From Slackia exigua ATCC 700122 (lineage in GTDB: Bacteria; Actinomycetota; Coriobacteriia; Coriobacteriales; Eggerthellaceae), in contig NZ_GG700630.1 of assembly GCF_000162875.1 (NCBI RefSeq), positions 636,015 to 700,014 on the forward strand: 64,000 nt of DNA, given 5' to 3'. A model generated the notes under the pieces. That model searched no databases. It saw only the letters and a program-made list of their open reading frames with translations, and had not been told where the DNA came from. Positions within the stretch are counted from its first letter, which is position 1, and each line of letters opens with the position of its first letter. Made by a program: the position numbers and the translations under genes. This document shows, in pieces, positions 24,101 through 33,642 of the stretch.

Positions 24101-26233
24101 CTACTCGCCGCCTTTCGCCATGCCCTTGGCGACGTATTCGATGGAGCGCGTGATTTCGGAGACGTAGGTCAGTTCGGCATCGAGCGTGCCGGCGCCGTAT
24201 TCCACGCAGGCCTCCATGACATCGGCCGCGACGGGGCAGGCGGTGTCGGCGCCGTAGCCGCCGTCTTCGATGACGCAGGACACGACGTACTTCGGATCAT
24301 CGTAGGGCGCGTACATGACGAACCAGGAATAGGCGTCGCGATCGCCGGTGGCTTCGCCGGTGCCCGTCTTGCAGGCGCATTGGAAGCCGCCCGCCTTCGC
24401 AAGCGTCTCGGGCACATCGCCGTCCTCCAGGGCCACGCCGCGCAGGGCGTCGCGCATGAACGAGTATTCGGCGTCGTTGACGCCTTCGATGTCGGAAAGC
24501 TTGGACGTGCCGGTGACGACGGTCTCGCCTGCGGAATTGCGGACCTCCTTGAGCAGGTTCGGCGTCGGGAGCTTGCCCGTGGCCACGCCCGCGTACCCGA
24601 CGGCGAGCTGCAACGGCGTGACGAGCACGTTGCCCTGGCCGATGGCGGTGTTCGTCATGTCGCCTGGAACCCACTGCCCCTCTTCGGGCTGGTTGGCGTA
24701 GTGCTTCTTCTTCCATTCGGGCGTAGGCACGTTGCCGGCCTCTTCGCCCGAGAGGATGATGCCCGTCTTCGACCCCATGCCGAACTTCATCGCGAAATCC
24801 TGCATGGGCGTTTCGCCCAGATCGTCGGAGCGATAGTAGAACTGGGCCGCGATGTCGTAGAAAACGACGTCGCACGAGTTCACGACGCCTCCCCTGAGAT
24901 CGAGGTACCCGTGGCCGCCTTCCTTCCAGCATTTCTGCGCGTACTTGTCGCCGAATCCGGTCCAGGTGCCCGTGCAGTTCCAGCCGCTGTCCGAAGACGC
25001 GATGCCGTAATGGAGCGCGGCCATGCCCACGAAGGCCTTGAACGTGGAGGCGGCCGGATAGGTTCCGGCGATGCAGCGGTTGATGAGGGGTTTGCGCGCC
25101 AGGTCCGCGTTGTAGCGATCCCAGTCGTCCTGGGAGATGCCGCCGATGAAGTTGGCAGGATCGTAATTGGGGAAGCTCGCCATGGCGAGCACGTCGCCGT
25201 TCGTCACGTCCATCGCGACGATGGCGCCCGCCGTGCCCGTGCCCCCGCCGATGACGCCTTCCGGCGCGATCATGCCGATGAGCGCGTTTTCCGCGGCCTG
25301 CTGGACGCGGGCGGCGATGGTCAGATGCACGTCGTTGCCCTGGGTCGGACGTGTCTCGCGTTCGACGGAATGCACCGTGCCGTCCACGTCGGCGACGACG
25401 ACGCGCTCGCCATGCTCGCCGGACAGGACGTTCTCGAAGGCCGCTTCGACACCGGACTTCCCTACCTCGTCGCCGCTCTGGTAGTCGGTTCCCACGGGCA
25501 TGCGTTCGAGCTCTTCGGCCGCGATGGTTCCCGAGTATCCGAGCAGCTGGCAGGCCAGAGCGCCGTATGGATAGGTGCGATGCGAGCGGTTCTCGATCGT
25601 GATGCCGGGAAATGCGTCCGGATGCTCCGAGATGAACGCGACATCGCGCTCGCGCGGGTGCGTGGCGACTTCGCGCTGGGCTTGCGCGCCTCCGGAGGCG
25701 TCTTGGATGCGCTGGCGCACGATGCTGTAAGGAATGCCGAGCAGGGCCGAAAGGCGCACGAGCACGTTGTGGTCGTTCGCGACCGAGGCATCGGCCAGGA
25801 CCGTCGGCACCGTTTCGTTGCCGACGAGCTCGATGCCGTCGGCGTCGAAGATACGGCCGCGGGATGCCGGCGTCTTGATCGTGGTGAGCTGGTTGTCCTC
25901 GGATTGCGTGCGATAGCGGTCGGCGCTTAAGACCTGCATGATCCAGAGCTTGACCGCAAGCGACCCGAAGACGGCCGCGATGAGCACGCCGAGCGCGGCG
26001 AAGCGGTTCTTGATGCGGTCGTAGGGCGACCGGCCGCTCGCCGTTCCCGACGCCGTGGCGGTTTGGGCGTCCTTGCCGGTTTCCGCACCGCGCAGCGGCG
26101 CGGACGTGCCGATCGAGGCGACATCGCGCGAGACGGCGACGCGATCCTTGCCGGAACGGCGCATGGATACGATGACGAAGGCCGCGGCTGCCGCGACCAG
26201 CACGAGAACGAACGAGATAACCGCCGCTGCCAC
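24101..26233 (-). CDS. mrdA: Penicillin-binding protein 2 (elongation transpeptidase)
   Basis: 710 residues if started at the GTG at 26233, eight bases after the mreD stop and preceded by AGGTAGGG; longer in-frame starts would overlap mreD and add low-quality sequence. Order: a first N-terminal hydrophobic segment, a polar insert, a second helix (about residues 80-100), the PBP dimerisation domain (from about 115) and the transpeptidase domain with STFK (about 395), SCD in place of SxN, and KTGTGE (about 619). It crosslinks side-wall peptidoglycan as partner of RodA. The polar region between the first and second hydrophobic segments is unusual, and the true start may lie at the second segment. 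Confidence 0.88.
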   Translation of the reverse strand: MAAAVISFVLVLVAAAAAFVIVSMRRSGKDRVAVSRDVASIGTSAPLRGAETGKDAQTATASGTASGRSPYDRIKNRFAALGVLIAAVFGSLAVKLWIMQVLSADRYRTQSEDNQLTTIKTPASRGRIFDADGIELVGNETVPTVLADASVANDHNVLVRLSALLGIPYSIVRQRIQDASGGAQAQREVATHPRERDVAFISEHPDAFPGITIENRSHRTYPYGALACQLLGYSGTIAAEELERMPVGTDYQSGDEVGKSGVEAAFENVLSGEHGERVVVADVDGTVHSVERETRPTQGNDVHLTIAARVQQAAENALIGMIAPEGVIGGGTGTAGAIVAMDVTNGDVLAMASFPNYDPANFIGGISQDDWDRYNADLARKPLINRCIAGTYPAASTFKAFVGMAALHYGIASSDSGWNCTGTWTGFGDKYAQKCWKEGGHGYLDLRGGVVNSCDVVFYDIAAQFYYRSDDLGETPMQDFAMKFGMGSKTGIILSGEEAGNVPTPEWKKKHYANQPEEGQWVPGDMTNTAIGQGNVLVTPLQLAVGYAGVATGKLPTPNLLKEVRNSAGETVVTGTSKLSDIEGVNDAEYSFMRDALRGVALEDGDVPETLAKAGGFQCACKTGTGEATGDRDAYSWFVMYAPYDDPKYVVSCVIEDGGYGADTACPVAADVMEACVEYGAGTLDAELTYVSEITRSIEYVAKGMAKGGE

Positions 26234-26241
26234 AACGATCC

Positions 26242-26790
26242 CTACCTGACGTTGCTGATGGTCGTCGAGCTGCTCGAGACATGCAGCGCCGTTCCCGACC
26301 CACCGCCTTTGCGACCGGAAGCGCCGCGGTAGAGCAAGGGGATGAGGATGAGCGTCATCGCGCAATCGTACAGGGCGCAGGGAAGCGCGCGCAAGACGAC
26401 GGCTTCGCCGAATCCCAGATCGGCGCCCAACAGGACGTAGGCGACCGCGTACGCGCATTCGACCAGCGCCGCGCAGACCATGGACACGACCACGGGGACG
26501 ATGGGCGAATCGTTGTCGAGCAAGGCGAAGGCGCGGGACGAGACGAATGTGGCAAGGAGCAGAATCCCGGCCATCAGGCCGAACGGATGCGTGCTCAACG
26601 CATCGGACGCGAGCCCGAGCACGAAGGCGAGCACCGTGACCGCGTCGCCGCGGTTGAAAAGAGACGCCGCGACGATGAAGACGAGGATGAAGTTCGGCTG
26701 CGCGCCGAGGATGGCGACGTTCGGCGCCAGGGCGACCTGCAGGATAAGGGCGACGATGCCGCCGATGATGAGCCCGAGATTCTCGCGCAT
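26242..26790 (-). CDS. mreD: Rod-shape protein MreD
   Basis: 182 residues from the ATG at 26790. It is almost wholly hydrophobic with five or six helices (GLIIGGIVALILQVALAP onward), the pattern and size of MreD, which links MreC and the elongation machinery in the membrane. The start lies four bases after the mreC stop; AGGCAGGTAG serves as ribosome site. The C-terminal tail (about 165-182) is Ser/Thr-rich. MreD sequences diverge strongly, so the call relies on topology and on the mreC-mreD-mrdA context. Confidence 0.87.
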   Translation of the reverse strand: MRENLGLIIGGIVALILQVALAPNVAILGAQPNFILVFIVAASLFNRGDAVTVLAFVLGLASDALSTHPFGLMAGILLLATFVSSRAFALLDNDSPIVPVVVSMVCAALVECAYAVAYVLLGADLGFGEAVVLRALPCALYDCAMTLILIPLLYRGASGRKGGGSGTALHVSSSSTTISNVR

Positions 26791-26794
26791 ATTT

Positions 26795-27706
26795 CTACCT
26801 GCCTCCCTTCTTGGTCGCATTCGCCTGGCCGTTGCTCGAAGAGGACGGCTCGGTCGCCTGGCTCTCGGACGTGGTCTGCACGATGACGCTCGCCTCTTGC
26901 AAGGCGGTGACATCGGAAAGCGGCGTGACGACGATCGTGCGGTCGGTCGTGCCCGCCCGCGTCTCGACGTTCGAGACGGTTCCGACGGGAAGGCCTCCGA
27001 AGTAGGCGCCGCCGAGGCCCGAGGTGACGAGCACGTCGCCCGCCTTGACCGCGACGGAGGGATCGACGTCTTCGAGATAGATCAGCCCGTCGAGCGATCC
27101 GCGCACGACGCCCGTCACGCGCGAACCCTGGATATAGACCGACACGCCGCTCTGGGGATCGGTGATCAAGCGCACGTCGCACGTGGATGTCGTGGCCGAA
27201 ACGACCTGGCCGAGCAGCCCCGACGGCCCGATAACGGGAAGCCCCGCCTCGACGCCGTTGTCCGTGCCGACGTTCAGGGTGATGACCTGGTTCCACGCGC
27301 TCGGCTGCGTGCCGATGACACGTCCCGTCACCATCGTGAGCTCGTACTGGTCCTGCAGATCGAGCAGCCCCTGAAGGCGGTCGGCCTCCTGGCGGTACTC
27401 CTCCATCTCGATCACGGCCGCCCGCAGGCGGGCGTTCTCGTCTTTGAGCTCGGAATAGCTCGCGTCGTCGGCCGCGGCGTTCTCGAGCGCGTCAGATGCG
27501 GCGGATTCCCCGCCCGAGACGGCGCCGCCGAGCAGCGTCGCCGGAGAGAGGACGGCCGCGATGCCGCCGCGCACGGCATGCACCGGTCCCGCCGATCCTT
27601 CATGCACGTAGAGGCCGGCGATCAGGGCTGACGCGATAAGAAGCACGCCGAGCAGAGCGTTCCCGCGCGGCAGCTTCGAACGCTTGGGATCTTCAGGCGA
27701 AGCCAT
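26795..27706 (-). CDS. mreC: Rod-shape protein MreC
   Basis: 303 residues. One N-terminal membrane helix (NALLGVLLIASALIAGL), a coiled-coil stretch (about 75-110, SELKDENARLRAAVIEMEE) and the beta-rich MreC domain with motifs VIGTQPSAWNQVITLNVG, GLPVIGPSGLLGQV and GDVLVTSGLGG. It scaffolds PBP2 outside the membrane. The tail (about 275-303) is polar and low in complexity. It starts nine bases after the mreB stop. Confidence 0.92.
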   Translation of the reverse strand: MASPEDPKRSKLPRGNALLGVLLIASALIAGLYVHEGSAGPVHAVRGGIAAVLSPATLLGGAVSGGESAASDALENAAADDASYSELKDENARLRAAVIEMEEYRQEADRLQGLLDLQDQYELTMVTGRVIGTQPSAWNQVITLNVGTDNGVEAGLPVIGPSGLLGQVVSATTSTCDVRLITDPQSGVSVYIQGSRVTGVVRGSLDGLIYLEDVDPSVAVKAGDVLVTSGLGGAYFGGLPVGTVSNVETRAGTTDRTIVVTPLSDVTALQEASVIVQTTSESQATEPSSSSNGQANATKKGGR

Positions 27707-27715
27707 GGCGCGCGA

Positions 27716-28783
27716 TTACTTGGAACGCATGAGCGTCTGTTTGAGGGCGGACGGCGTCTCGAGGACCTTCAGGCAGCCCATGGCCACGTTGGTCAGGGCG
27801 GTGTCGCTCGTCCAGACGGGAATCTCGAGGCGCTGCGTGAGGAAGCGGTCGAGGCCCGAAAGCAGGCCGCCGCCGCCCGTCAGCAGGATGCCGTTGGAGA
27901 TGATGTCGCTGGCCAAGTCCGGGTTGGTCTTCTTGAAGGTTTCCTTGATATGGACGACCATCTCCTCGATGGGAGGCTGAAGGGCCGTGCGCACGTCTTC
28001 GGACTGGATGGTGACCTCGCGCGGCTGCTCGGTGACGACGTCCTGGCCGGAGATGATCATGTCCTTCTCACGGCCGTCTTCGAACGGGAGGATCGAACCG
28101 ATCTTGATCTTGATGATTTCCGCCGTGCGCTCGCCCACCTTGATGCCGAGCAGGTCGCGCAGGTGCATGGCGATGGCCTCGTCCATCTTATTGCCGGCAA
28201 GGCGCAGGGAAGACGACGTCACGATACCGCCGAGCGAGATGACGGCGACTTCGGTGGTGCCGCCGCCGATGTCCACCACCATCGAGCCGGTCGGCTCGGT
28301 GACGGGCAGCTCGGCTCCCATGGCGGCCGCCATAGGCTCCTCGATCAGGTAGGCCTGGCGCGCACCGGCCTGGATGGCCGCTTCGAAGACCGCGCGCTTC
28401 TCGACCGAGGTGGCGCCGCAGGGGATGCAGATGACGATGCGGGGCTTGACCTGCCACGGATACCGACGGTCGATGGCCTTGTTGATGAAGGCGGAGAGCA
28501 TGGCCTCGGTCACGTCGTAGTCGGCGATGACGCCGTCGCGCAGCGGGTGTTCGGCAGAGAACGCATCGGGCGTATGGTTGATCATCTGCTTCGCTTCATG
28601 GCCGACCGCGAGCACGCGATGGGTGCTGCGTTCGATTGCGACGACCGACGGCTCGTTCAGGACGACGCCTTCCCCGGTCACGGCCACGAGCGTATTGGCA
28701 GTGCCGAGGTCGATGGCGAGATCGCGCGACGTTGCTCCCCCGAAACTGCCCCCGAGGTTGCTGAAGATATCGGACAGCGGCAT
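27716..28783 (-). CDS. mreB: Rod-shape actin homologue MreB
   Basis: 355 residues. The actin-fold ATP motifs are clear: DLAIDLGTANTLVAV (phosphate 1), MVVDIGGGTTEVAVISLGG (phosphate 2) and GILLTGGGGLLSGLD (adenosine). An N-terminal insert of about 15 residues precedes the core and may be an amphipathic membrane helix. MreB filaments direct side-wall synthesis, and the presence of the full mreBCD-mrdA-rodA set implies a rod-shaped cell. It is the first gene of the run, with AAAGGAAAG before the ATG and a candidate promoter about 40 bases upstream. Confidence 0.95.
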   Translation of the reverse strand: MPLSDIFSNLGGSFGGATSRDLAIDLGTANTLVAVTGEGVVLNEPSVVAIERSTHRVLAVGHEAKQMINHTPDAFSAEHPLRDGVIADYDVTEAMLSAFINKAIDRRYPWQVKPRIVICIPCGATSVEKRAVFEAAIQAGARQAYLIEEPMAAAMGAELPVTEPTGSMVVDIGGGTTEVAVISLGGIVTSSSLRLAGNKMDEAIAMHLRDLLGIKVGERTAEIIKIKIGSILPFEDGREKDMIISGQDVVTEQPREVTIQSEDVRTALQPPIEEMVVHIKETFKKTNPDLASDIISNGILLTGGGGLLSGLDRFLTQRLEIPVWTSDTALTNVAMGCLKVLETPSALKQTLMRSK

Positions 28784-28824
28784 GTAGGCTTTCCTTTTGT
28801 AATATCTGATATATACGGGCAGTC

Positions 28825-28833
28825 ATTCTAGCA
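28825..28833 (-). promoter_or_regulatory. Extended -10 promoter of the mreB operon
   Basis: On the minus strand TGCTAGAAT, an extended -10 (TG-N-TAGAAT, five of six matches to TATAAT), 42 bases before the mreB start. No good -35 is seen, which is normal for extended -10 promoters. Confidence 0.45.
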
Positions 28834-28980
28834 TACGGCGGTTGAAGCGCCCGATGCCTTGCGCGTATGCACACACAACTCCGATGCGGTCGAACGGCAT
28901 GCGCGGGAATCCTCCGATACGGTCGGGCGGCACGCGCGAAAACCACGCGCGCCTCCCGGAAACGATGGCGCCGACGCGGA

Positions 28981-29970
28981 TCAGGAAGCCTTCGCCGCAA
29001 TGAGGACGCGCGACCTTCCTGCCAGGTCAGATGCTATGCGTACGCGTGCAAGACCCGCGCTTCGCGCAAGATCGGCCGCCTTGTCCAGGCAGTCCTCGTG
29101 CAGCTCGCAGGCAAGCACCCCCGGGAAGGACAGCAGGGGCACGGCTTCATCGATCAGACGCCGGAACGCATCGAGCCCGTCGCATCCCCCGTCAAGCGCG
29201 AGCGCGGGCTCGAAGACGGACACTTCGCGGGGCATATCGTTCAGAACAGCGGTCGGAACGTACGGCGGATTCGAGATGACGAGATCGAACGGCGCATCGG
29301 CGGCAAGCGGCGCGCAGAGGTCGCCTTCGCGCACGTCCACGCGATCGCCGAGGCCGAGCCGCGCGACGTTGCGCCGCGCGAGCGCGACGGCATCGGGCGA
29401 GATGTCGGTCGCGACGACGCGCGCGTCGGGATGTTCCGAAGCGATGGCGCAGGCGATGCAGCCCGAACCGGTGCAGACATCGGCGACGACGAGGCCGCCC
29501 GCGTGCGTGCCGTTCGCCTCTGCGGCGACGCCTGGGCGTGCCGACCCGGACGCCGCGGCGCCTTCCGAAGGCGGAAGCGACGGTTCTCCCGCATGAGGGC
29601 CCGGACGCCGCACCGCATACGCACCTAAGTTTTTGAGCTCGCGAAACGCCTCGTCGACGAGCACTTCCGTCTCGGGTCGCGGAATGAGCACGCCGGGCGC
29701 CACTTCGAGCTCGATAAAACGGAACGGGGCCGTGCCCTGGATGTATTGGAGCGGCTCCCCCGCAGCGCGCCTGCGCACGGCGTCGCGTAAGGTATCGCGC
29801 TCGTCGGGAGAAAGCGGGCGGTCGTGATGCGCGTAGAGCTCGATGCGGGAAAGCCCTGTGGCGAACGACAGCAGATGCTGCGCGGACACGCGCGGATTGA
29901 CGTCCTGCGCGCGCGCAAGATAGCCCTCGCACCAATCGAGGGTCGCACGTATCGTCCAAACGTCGTTCAC
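28981..29970 (-). CDS. prmC: Release-factor glutamine methyltransferase PrmC
   Basis: 329 residues with a GTG start five bases after the prfA stop. It methylates the Gln of the GGQ motif in release factors. Visible: N-terminal helical domain, SAM-binding motif DVCTGSGCIA (about 180) and the catalytic NPPY (about 250). An insert of about 40 residues rich in Gly/Ala/Pro (about 120-160) before the SAM motif makes it longer than most PrmC proteins (about 280). The direct link to prfA, its substrate, is the usual arrangement. Confidence 0.93.
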   Translation of the reverse strand: MNDVWTIRATLDWCEGYLARAQDVNPRVSAQHLLSFATGLSRIELYAHHDRPLSPDERDTLRDAVRRRAAGEPLQYIQGTAPFRFIELEVAPGVLIPRPETEVLVDEAFRELKNLGAYAVRRPGPHAGEPSLPPSEGAAASGSARPGVAAEANGTHAGGLVVADVCTGSGCIACAIASEHPDARVVATDISPDAVALARRNVARLGLGDRVDVREGDLCAPLAADAPFDLVISNPPYVPTAVLNDMPREVSVFEPALALDGGCDGLDAFRRLIDEAVPLLSFPGVLACELHEDCLDKAADLARSAGLARVRIASDLAGRSRVLIAAKAS

Positions 29971-29974
29971 GAGG

Positions 29975-31045
29975 TTAGACGGCCTGTTCCAGCTTGCGGG
30001 CGCGATCGGCGGCCTGAAGCGCGACGATGAGGTCGGCCAGGCCGTCGGCGAGCAGCACGCCGTTGTATGTGCCGTTGTAGCCGATGCGATGATCGGTCAC
30101 GCGGTCTTGAGGGGCGTTGTAGGTCCTGATCTTCTCGGCGCGATCGCCCGAGCCGATCTGCGCGAGGCGTTCGGCGCCTTCGGCGGCCTGCTGCTCGGCG
30201 AGCATCTTCTCATACAGGCGGGCACGCAGGACGGCCATGGCCGCGATCTTGTTCTGGAGCTGCGATTTCTGGTCCTGAGACTGCACGACCAGGCCGGACG
30301 GAAGATGCGTGATGCGCACGGCGGAGTCGGTCGTGTTGACGCACTGGCCGCCCGGGCCGCCTGCGCGATACACGTCGATGCGCAGGTCGCCTTCGTTGAT
30401 CTCCACGTCGATCTCGTCGGCTTCGGGCAGGACCGCGACGGTGGCCGTCGAGGTCTGGATGCGCCCCTGGCTTTCGGTCTTGGGAACGCGCTGGACGCGA
30501 TGGACGCCCGACTCGAACTTCATGAGCGAATAGACGTGGTCGCCCTTGACCTTGAACTCGATCTTCTTGAAGCCGCCCGCCTCGGATGCGGACGCGTCGA
30601 GATTCTCGACCTTCCACCCGCGCGACTCGCAGAAGCGCACGTACATCTTGTACAGATCGCCTGCGAAGATGGCCGCCTCGTCGCCGCCCGCCGCTCCGCG
30701 TATCTCGACGATGATGTCCTTCTCGTCGGCCGGGTCGTCGGGAATGAGCATGACCTTGATGGTCTCTGCGAGCGCAGGCAGCTTAGCTTCCGACTCCGCG
30801 ATGGTTTCCTGGGCGAATTCGCGCATATCGGGGTCGCCGAGCATCTCCTTCGCGTCGTCGATGTCCCGGCATGCCTGCAGATAGTCGTTCGCCTTGCCCA
30901 CGAGCGCCGCCTGATTCGCGAATTCCTTCGAGAGACGCGTGTATTCCCGCTGGTCGGCAAGCACGGCCGGATCGCCGAGCTTCTCCTCGATCTCCGCATA
31001 GCCCTCGATGATCTTCGTGAGCTTCTCTCTCAAATCTTCGTCCAT
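29975..31045 (-). CDS. prfA: Peptide chain release factor 1
   Basis: 356 residues, the normal RF1 length. It reads UAA and UAG and triggers peptide release. The catalytic GGQ lies in GGPGGQCVN (about 230), and RF1-type sequence is seen throughout, including EIRGAAGGDEAAIFAGDLY. The ATG at 31045 with AAGAGGGAAC upstream gives the expected N-terminus; upstream in-frame ATGs would add unrelated residues. It is the first gene of a prfA-prmC pair that leads toward the mre operon. Confidence 0.95.
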   Translation of the reverse strand: MDEDLREKLTKIIEGYAEIEEKLGDPAVLADQREYTRLSKEFANQAALVGKANDYLQACRDIDDAKEMLGDPDMREFAQETIAESEAKLPALAETIKVMLIPDDPADEKDIIVEIRGAAGGDEAAIFAGDLYKMYVRFCESRGWKVENLDASASEAGGFKKIEFKVKGDHVYSLMKFESGVHRVQRVPKTESQGRIQTSTATVAVLPEADEIDVEINEGDLRIDVYRAGGPGGQCVNTTDSAVRITHLPSGLVVQSQDQKSQLQNKIAAMAVLRARLYEKMLAEQQAAEGAERLAQIGSGDRAEKIRTYNAPQDRVTDHRIGYNGTYNGVLLADGLADLIVALQAADRARKLEQAV

Positions 31046-31192
31046 GGTTCGTTCCCTCTTGAAAGGCGAAAGGCCGCGTCGCATGACGGGGCCCGTAGCT
31101 TCGGATGTCGTCGGTCGGCCGATGATGGTACCACGCCGCGCGAGCGCACGACGCGCCTGCGCGGCGCGGTACGTCAAAACTCTATCCGAGGG

Positions 31193-32164
31193 CTAGGAGA
31201 AGGCGCCGGTCGATTCGTCGTAGGCCATGGCCGACGACAGGTATCCCTTTTCGAGCATCCAGTCGAGCACGGGCTGGACCATGGCGGCCGCAGGCGTGCT
31301 CGCCTTCGGATACGTCGAGATGCGATACGTCTCGGCGACGGGCGCAGGCAGGTTCGCGCTTTCGACGAGCAGGCTGCGATAGGACTCGGGGTCGGCGTTC
31401 ACGCGATCGACGGCGGCGTCCCACGCCGCCGATGCCTTGGAAAGCGCATCGGCCCCTTCGCCCGACGCCCAGTCCGCGCGCACGGCGAGGACCGACTGGC
31501 TGATGTTGTCGCCCTGGGAATCGTCCGCGAGAAGGACCATCCCCGACGACTCGCCGAGGGCGAGCAGGCTGCCAGGAAGGGCCGCTGCGGCGACCTGATT
31601 GTTCGTCATGGATTCGAAGCGGACCGGAAGCTTCTTGATCTCTTCCTTGACGATCTGGTCGTCCGGCACGCCGGCCTTCTCCATGAGACGGTCCATGACG
31701 TATTCGGGAACCGTGTTCGACCCGACGCCGATAGGCGTGCCTGCAAGGTCCGCCAGCGAGGTGATGCCGCTTTCAGGAGAGGTCATGATGCCGAAGCGGC
31801 CCTGACTCGCATCGGCGCCGAGCGTGACCCACGCAAGGCTCACGTCGGTTCCCGACGCCTTGAGCGTGGCCGCGGTCTGGACATCGGTCATGGCGGCATC
31901 GATATCGCCCGAGGCGAAGGCGGCCGAAAGCTCCTGGGCGCTCTGGAACGTGACGATGTCGACCGAAACGCCCTCGGCATCATAGAGGCCTTCCTGCTGC
32001 GCGATCCAGAACGGAAGCGCGTCTTCGGTCTGCATCGTGCCGATGCGCATCGCAGGCGCAGATCCGTCCTCGGCGGACGATGCGTTCGACGAGCATCCGG
32101 CCAACGCGCCGACGAGCGCGAACGCGCATACGGCGACGAATATCGATACGAGTTTCTTTCCCAT
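31193..32164 (-). CDS. Orphan ABC substrate-binding lipoprotein (NMT1/SsuA type)
   Basis: 323 residues from the ATG at 32164. Lipoprotein signal with LAGC (Cys25), then a periplasmic-binding fold typical of NMT1/TauA/SsuA proteins: RIGTMQTEDALPFWIAQQEGLY, FQSAQELSAAFASGDIDAAMTDV and GTPIGVGSNTVPEYVMDRLM. Such proteins bind sulfonates, thiamine precursors or similar small anions; the ligand cannot be told. No permease or ATPase gene is adjacent on either side, so it must use a transporter encoded elsewhere or have a sensing role. It follows trxB in the same direction. Confidence 0.83.
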   Translation of the reverse strand: MGKKLVSIFVAVCAFALVGALAGCSSNASSAEDGSAPAMRIGTMQTEDALPFWIAQQEGLYDAEGVSVDIVTFQSAQELSAAFASGDIDAAMTDVQTAATLKASGTDVSLAWVTLGADASQGRFGIMTSPESGITSLADLAGTPIGVGSNTVPEYVMDRLMEKAGVPDDQIVKEEIKKLPVRFESMTNNQVAAAALPGSLLALGESSGMVLLADDSQGDNISQSVLAVRADWASGEGADALSKASAAWDAAVDRVNADPESYRSLLVESANLPAPVAETYRISTYPKASTPAAAMVQPVLDWMLEKGYLSSAMAYDESTGAFS

Positions 32165-32252
32165 GGCTGCCTCCGATTCATCGCAAGGATCCCCGCCGAA
32201 GCGAGGCGTTGACGTTAAAAGAGGGCGCCGCACCGCGACGCCCGAAGATTCC

Positions 32253-32282
32253 CTCTCCCGCAGCCGGTCCGCTGCGGGAGAG
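32253..32282 (-). terminator. Hairpin after trxB
   Basis: Perfect 12-base arms CTCTCCCGCAGC (32253-32264) and GCTGCGGGAGAG (32271-32282) with a 6-base loop, 16 bases beyond the trxB stop. No strong T tract on the minus strand. Confidence 0.6.
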
Positions 32283-32297
32283 TACATTATACGGTTT

Positions 32298-33233
32298 TTA
32301 TTCGAACGACAGGAACTCGAAGGCGGATGCCGCCGCATTCGCCCCGTCGCCCACGGCGGTGGCCACCTGGCGCAGCTGCTTGGTGCGCACGTCGCCGGCC
32401 GCGAATACGCCCGGAATGGAAGTCTTGCCGTCTTCGCCCGCAACGACGTAGCCGCGCTCGTCCAGCTCGATGCCCGTGTCGCGCAGGATGTCGCTTTTGG
32501 GCAGAGACCCCACGGCGACGAAGAGCGCGCTTGCGTCCAGGTCCGTGACCTCGCCGGTCGCAAGGTCGCGAATGAGCACGCCCGCGACCCGTCCGTCTTC
32601 CTCGCGCACGCCGTCCACGGCGGCGCTCATGTGCTTGGTAACGTTCTTGAGCTCGTCGAGCGGCTTGGCGTAGATCGCATCGGCGCGCAGCGTGTCGCGG
32701 CGATGGACCAGATGCACCTCGGTGCAGATATTCGCCAGGTACATGGCGTCTTCCACGGCGGTGTTCCCCCCGCCCACGACCACGGCGACCTTGTCTTTGA
32801 AGAACCCGCCGTCGCAGGTCGCGCAATAGGAGATGCCCTTGCCGCGCAGCTCGTCCTCATGCGGGATGCCGAGCGGGCGCGGGGCGGCGCCCATCGCGAG
32901 GATGACGGCGTCGGCGGCGTATTCCTCGCCCGAAGCCGTCACGATGCGCTTCGGCGCCGACGCGAGGTCGAGCCCGACAACCTCGTCGGTTTTGGCCTGC
33001 GCGCCGAAGCGGGCGGCCTGCGCGCTCATCGCGAACGAGAGCGCGAAGGGCTCCGCGCCTTCGGCGAATCCAGGATAGTTGTCGAGGGCGTCGGTGGTGG
33101 TCATCTGGCCGCCCGGCCCCATACGTTCGAACGATACGGTCGAAAGGCCGGCCCGACCCGCGTACAGCGCGGCGGTCATGCCTGCCGGACCCTGGCCGAT
33201 GATGGCAACGTTGAAGCGGTTCGCTTCGCTCAT
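32298..33233 (-). CDS. trxB: Thioredoxin reductase
   Basis: 311 residues, normal for low-molecular-weight TrxB. FAD motif IIGQGPAGMTAALYAGRAG at the N-terminus, the redox pair CATC (about 136-139), the NADPH motif VVVGGGNTAVEDAMYLA, and the C-terminal FAD contact GVFAAGDV. It passes electrons from NADPH to thioredoxin in the cytoplasm. It is 100 bases downstream of trxA in the same direction, so the two probably form a unit that supports thiol redox balance. Confidence 0.95.
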   Translation of the reverse strand: MSEANRFNVAIIGQGPAGMTAALYAGRAGLSTVSFERMGPGGQMTTTDALDNYPGFAEGAEPFALSFAMSAQAARFGAQAKTDEVVGLDLASAPKRIVTASGEEYAADAVILAMGAAPRPLGIPHEDELRGKGISYCATCDGGFFKDKVAVVVGGGNTAVEDAMYLANICTEVHLVHRRDTLRADAIYAKPLDELKNVTKHMSAAVDGVREEDGRVAGVLIRDLATGEVTDLDASALFVAVGSLPKSDILRDTGIELDERGYVVAGEDGKTSIPGVFAAGDVRTKQLRQVATAVGDGANAAASAFEFLSFE

Positions 33234-33333
33234 GTTCGTTCCTCTCTAGAAAAAGGGGGCCGGCGACAACCGAACCCCCCGATACGTTGGACGCGCGTCC
33301 GGAGACGCGCCTTTCATGGGATGCCGCGCTGCC

Positions 33334-33642
33334 TTACGCGAGCAGGTCGAGCACCGCAGCCTTGGGCTGAGCGCCCAGCGTTTGCTTCTTGACCTGGCCA
33401 TGCTCGAAAACAATGAGAGTCGGAATGCTCATGACCTGGTACTTCTGAGCGATGGACTGGTTCTCGTCGACGTCGATCTTGAAAACGTCGACGACGCCGG
33501 CCTTCTCGGCGGCGATCTCGTCGATGACGGGAGACATCATCTTGCACGGACCGCACCAGGTGGCGAAGAAGTCCACGAGGACGGGCTTGCTGTTCTTGAG
33601 GACCTTTTCCTCGAAATTCGCTGCATTGATGATCTCGGCCAT
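33334..33642 (-). CDS. trxA: Thioredoxin
   Basis: 102 residues with the active site WCGPC (about 29-33) and the cis-proline motif SIPTL (about 73-77). It is a general disulfide reductase. The ATG at 33642 with AAAGGGG upstream matches the family start; the longer open frame has a basic, unrelated extension. It is upstream of trxB, its reductase. Confidence 0.95.
   Translation of the reverse strand: MAEIINAANFEEKVLKNSKPVLVDFFATWCGPCKMMSPVIDEIAAEKAGVVDVFKIDVDENQSIAQKYQVMSIPTLIVFEHGQVKKQTLGAQPKAAVLDLLA

Noticed and set aside
30089-32212. A 707-codon plus-strand open frame opposite prfA and the substrate-binding protein
   Set aside because: It spans two clearly coding minus-strand genes and the gap between them, and shows no family signature.
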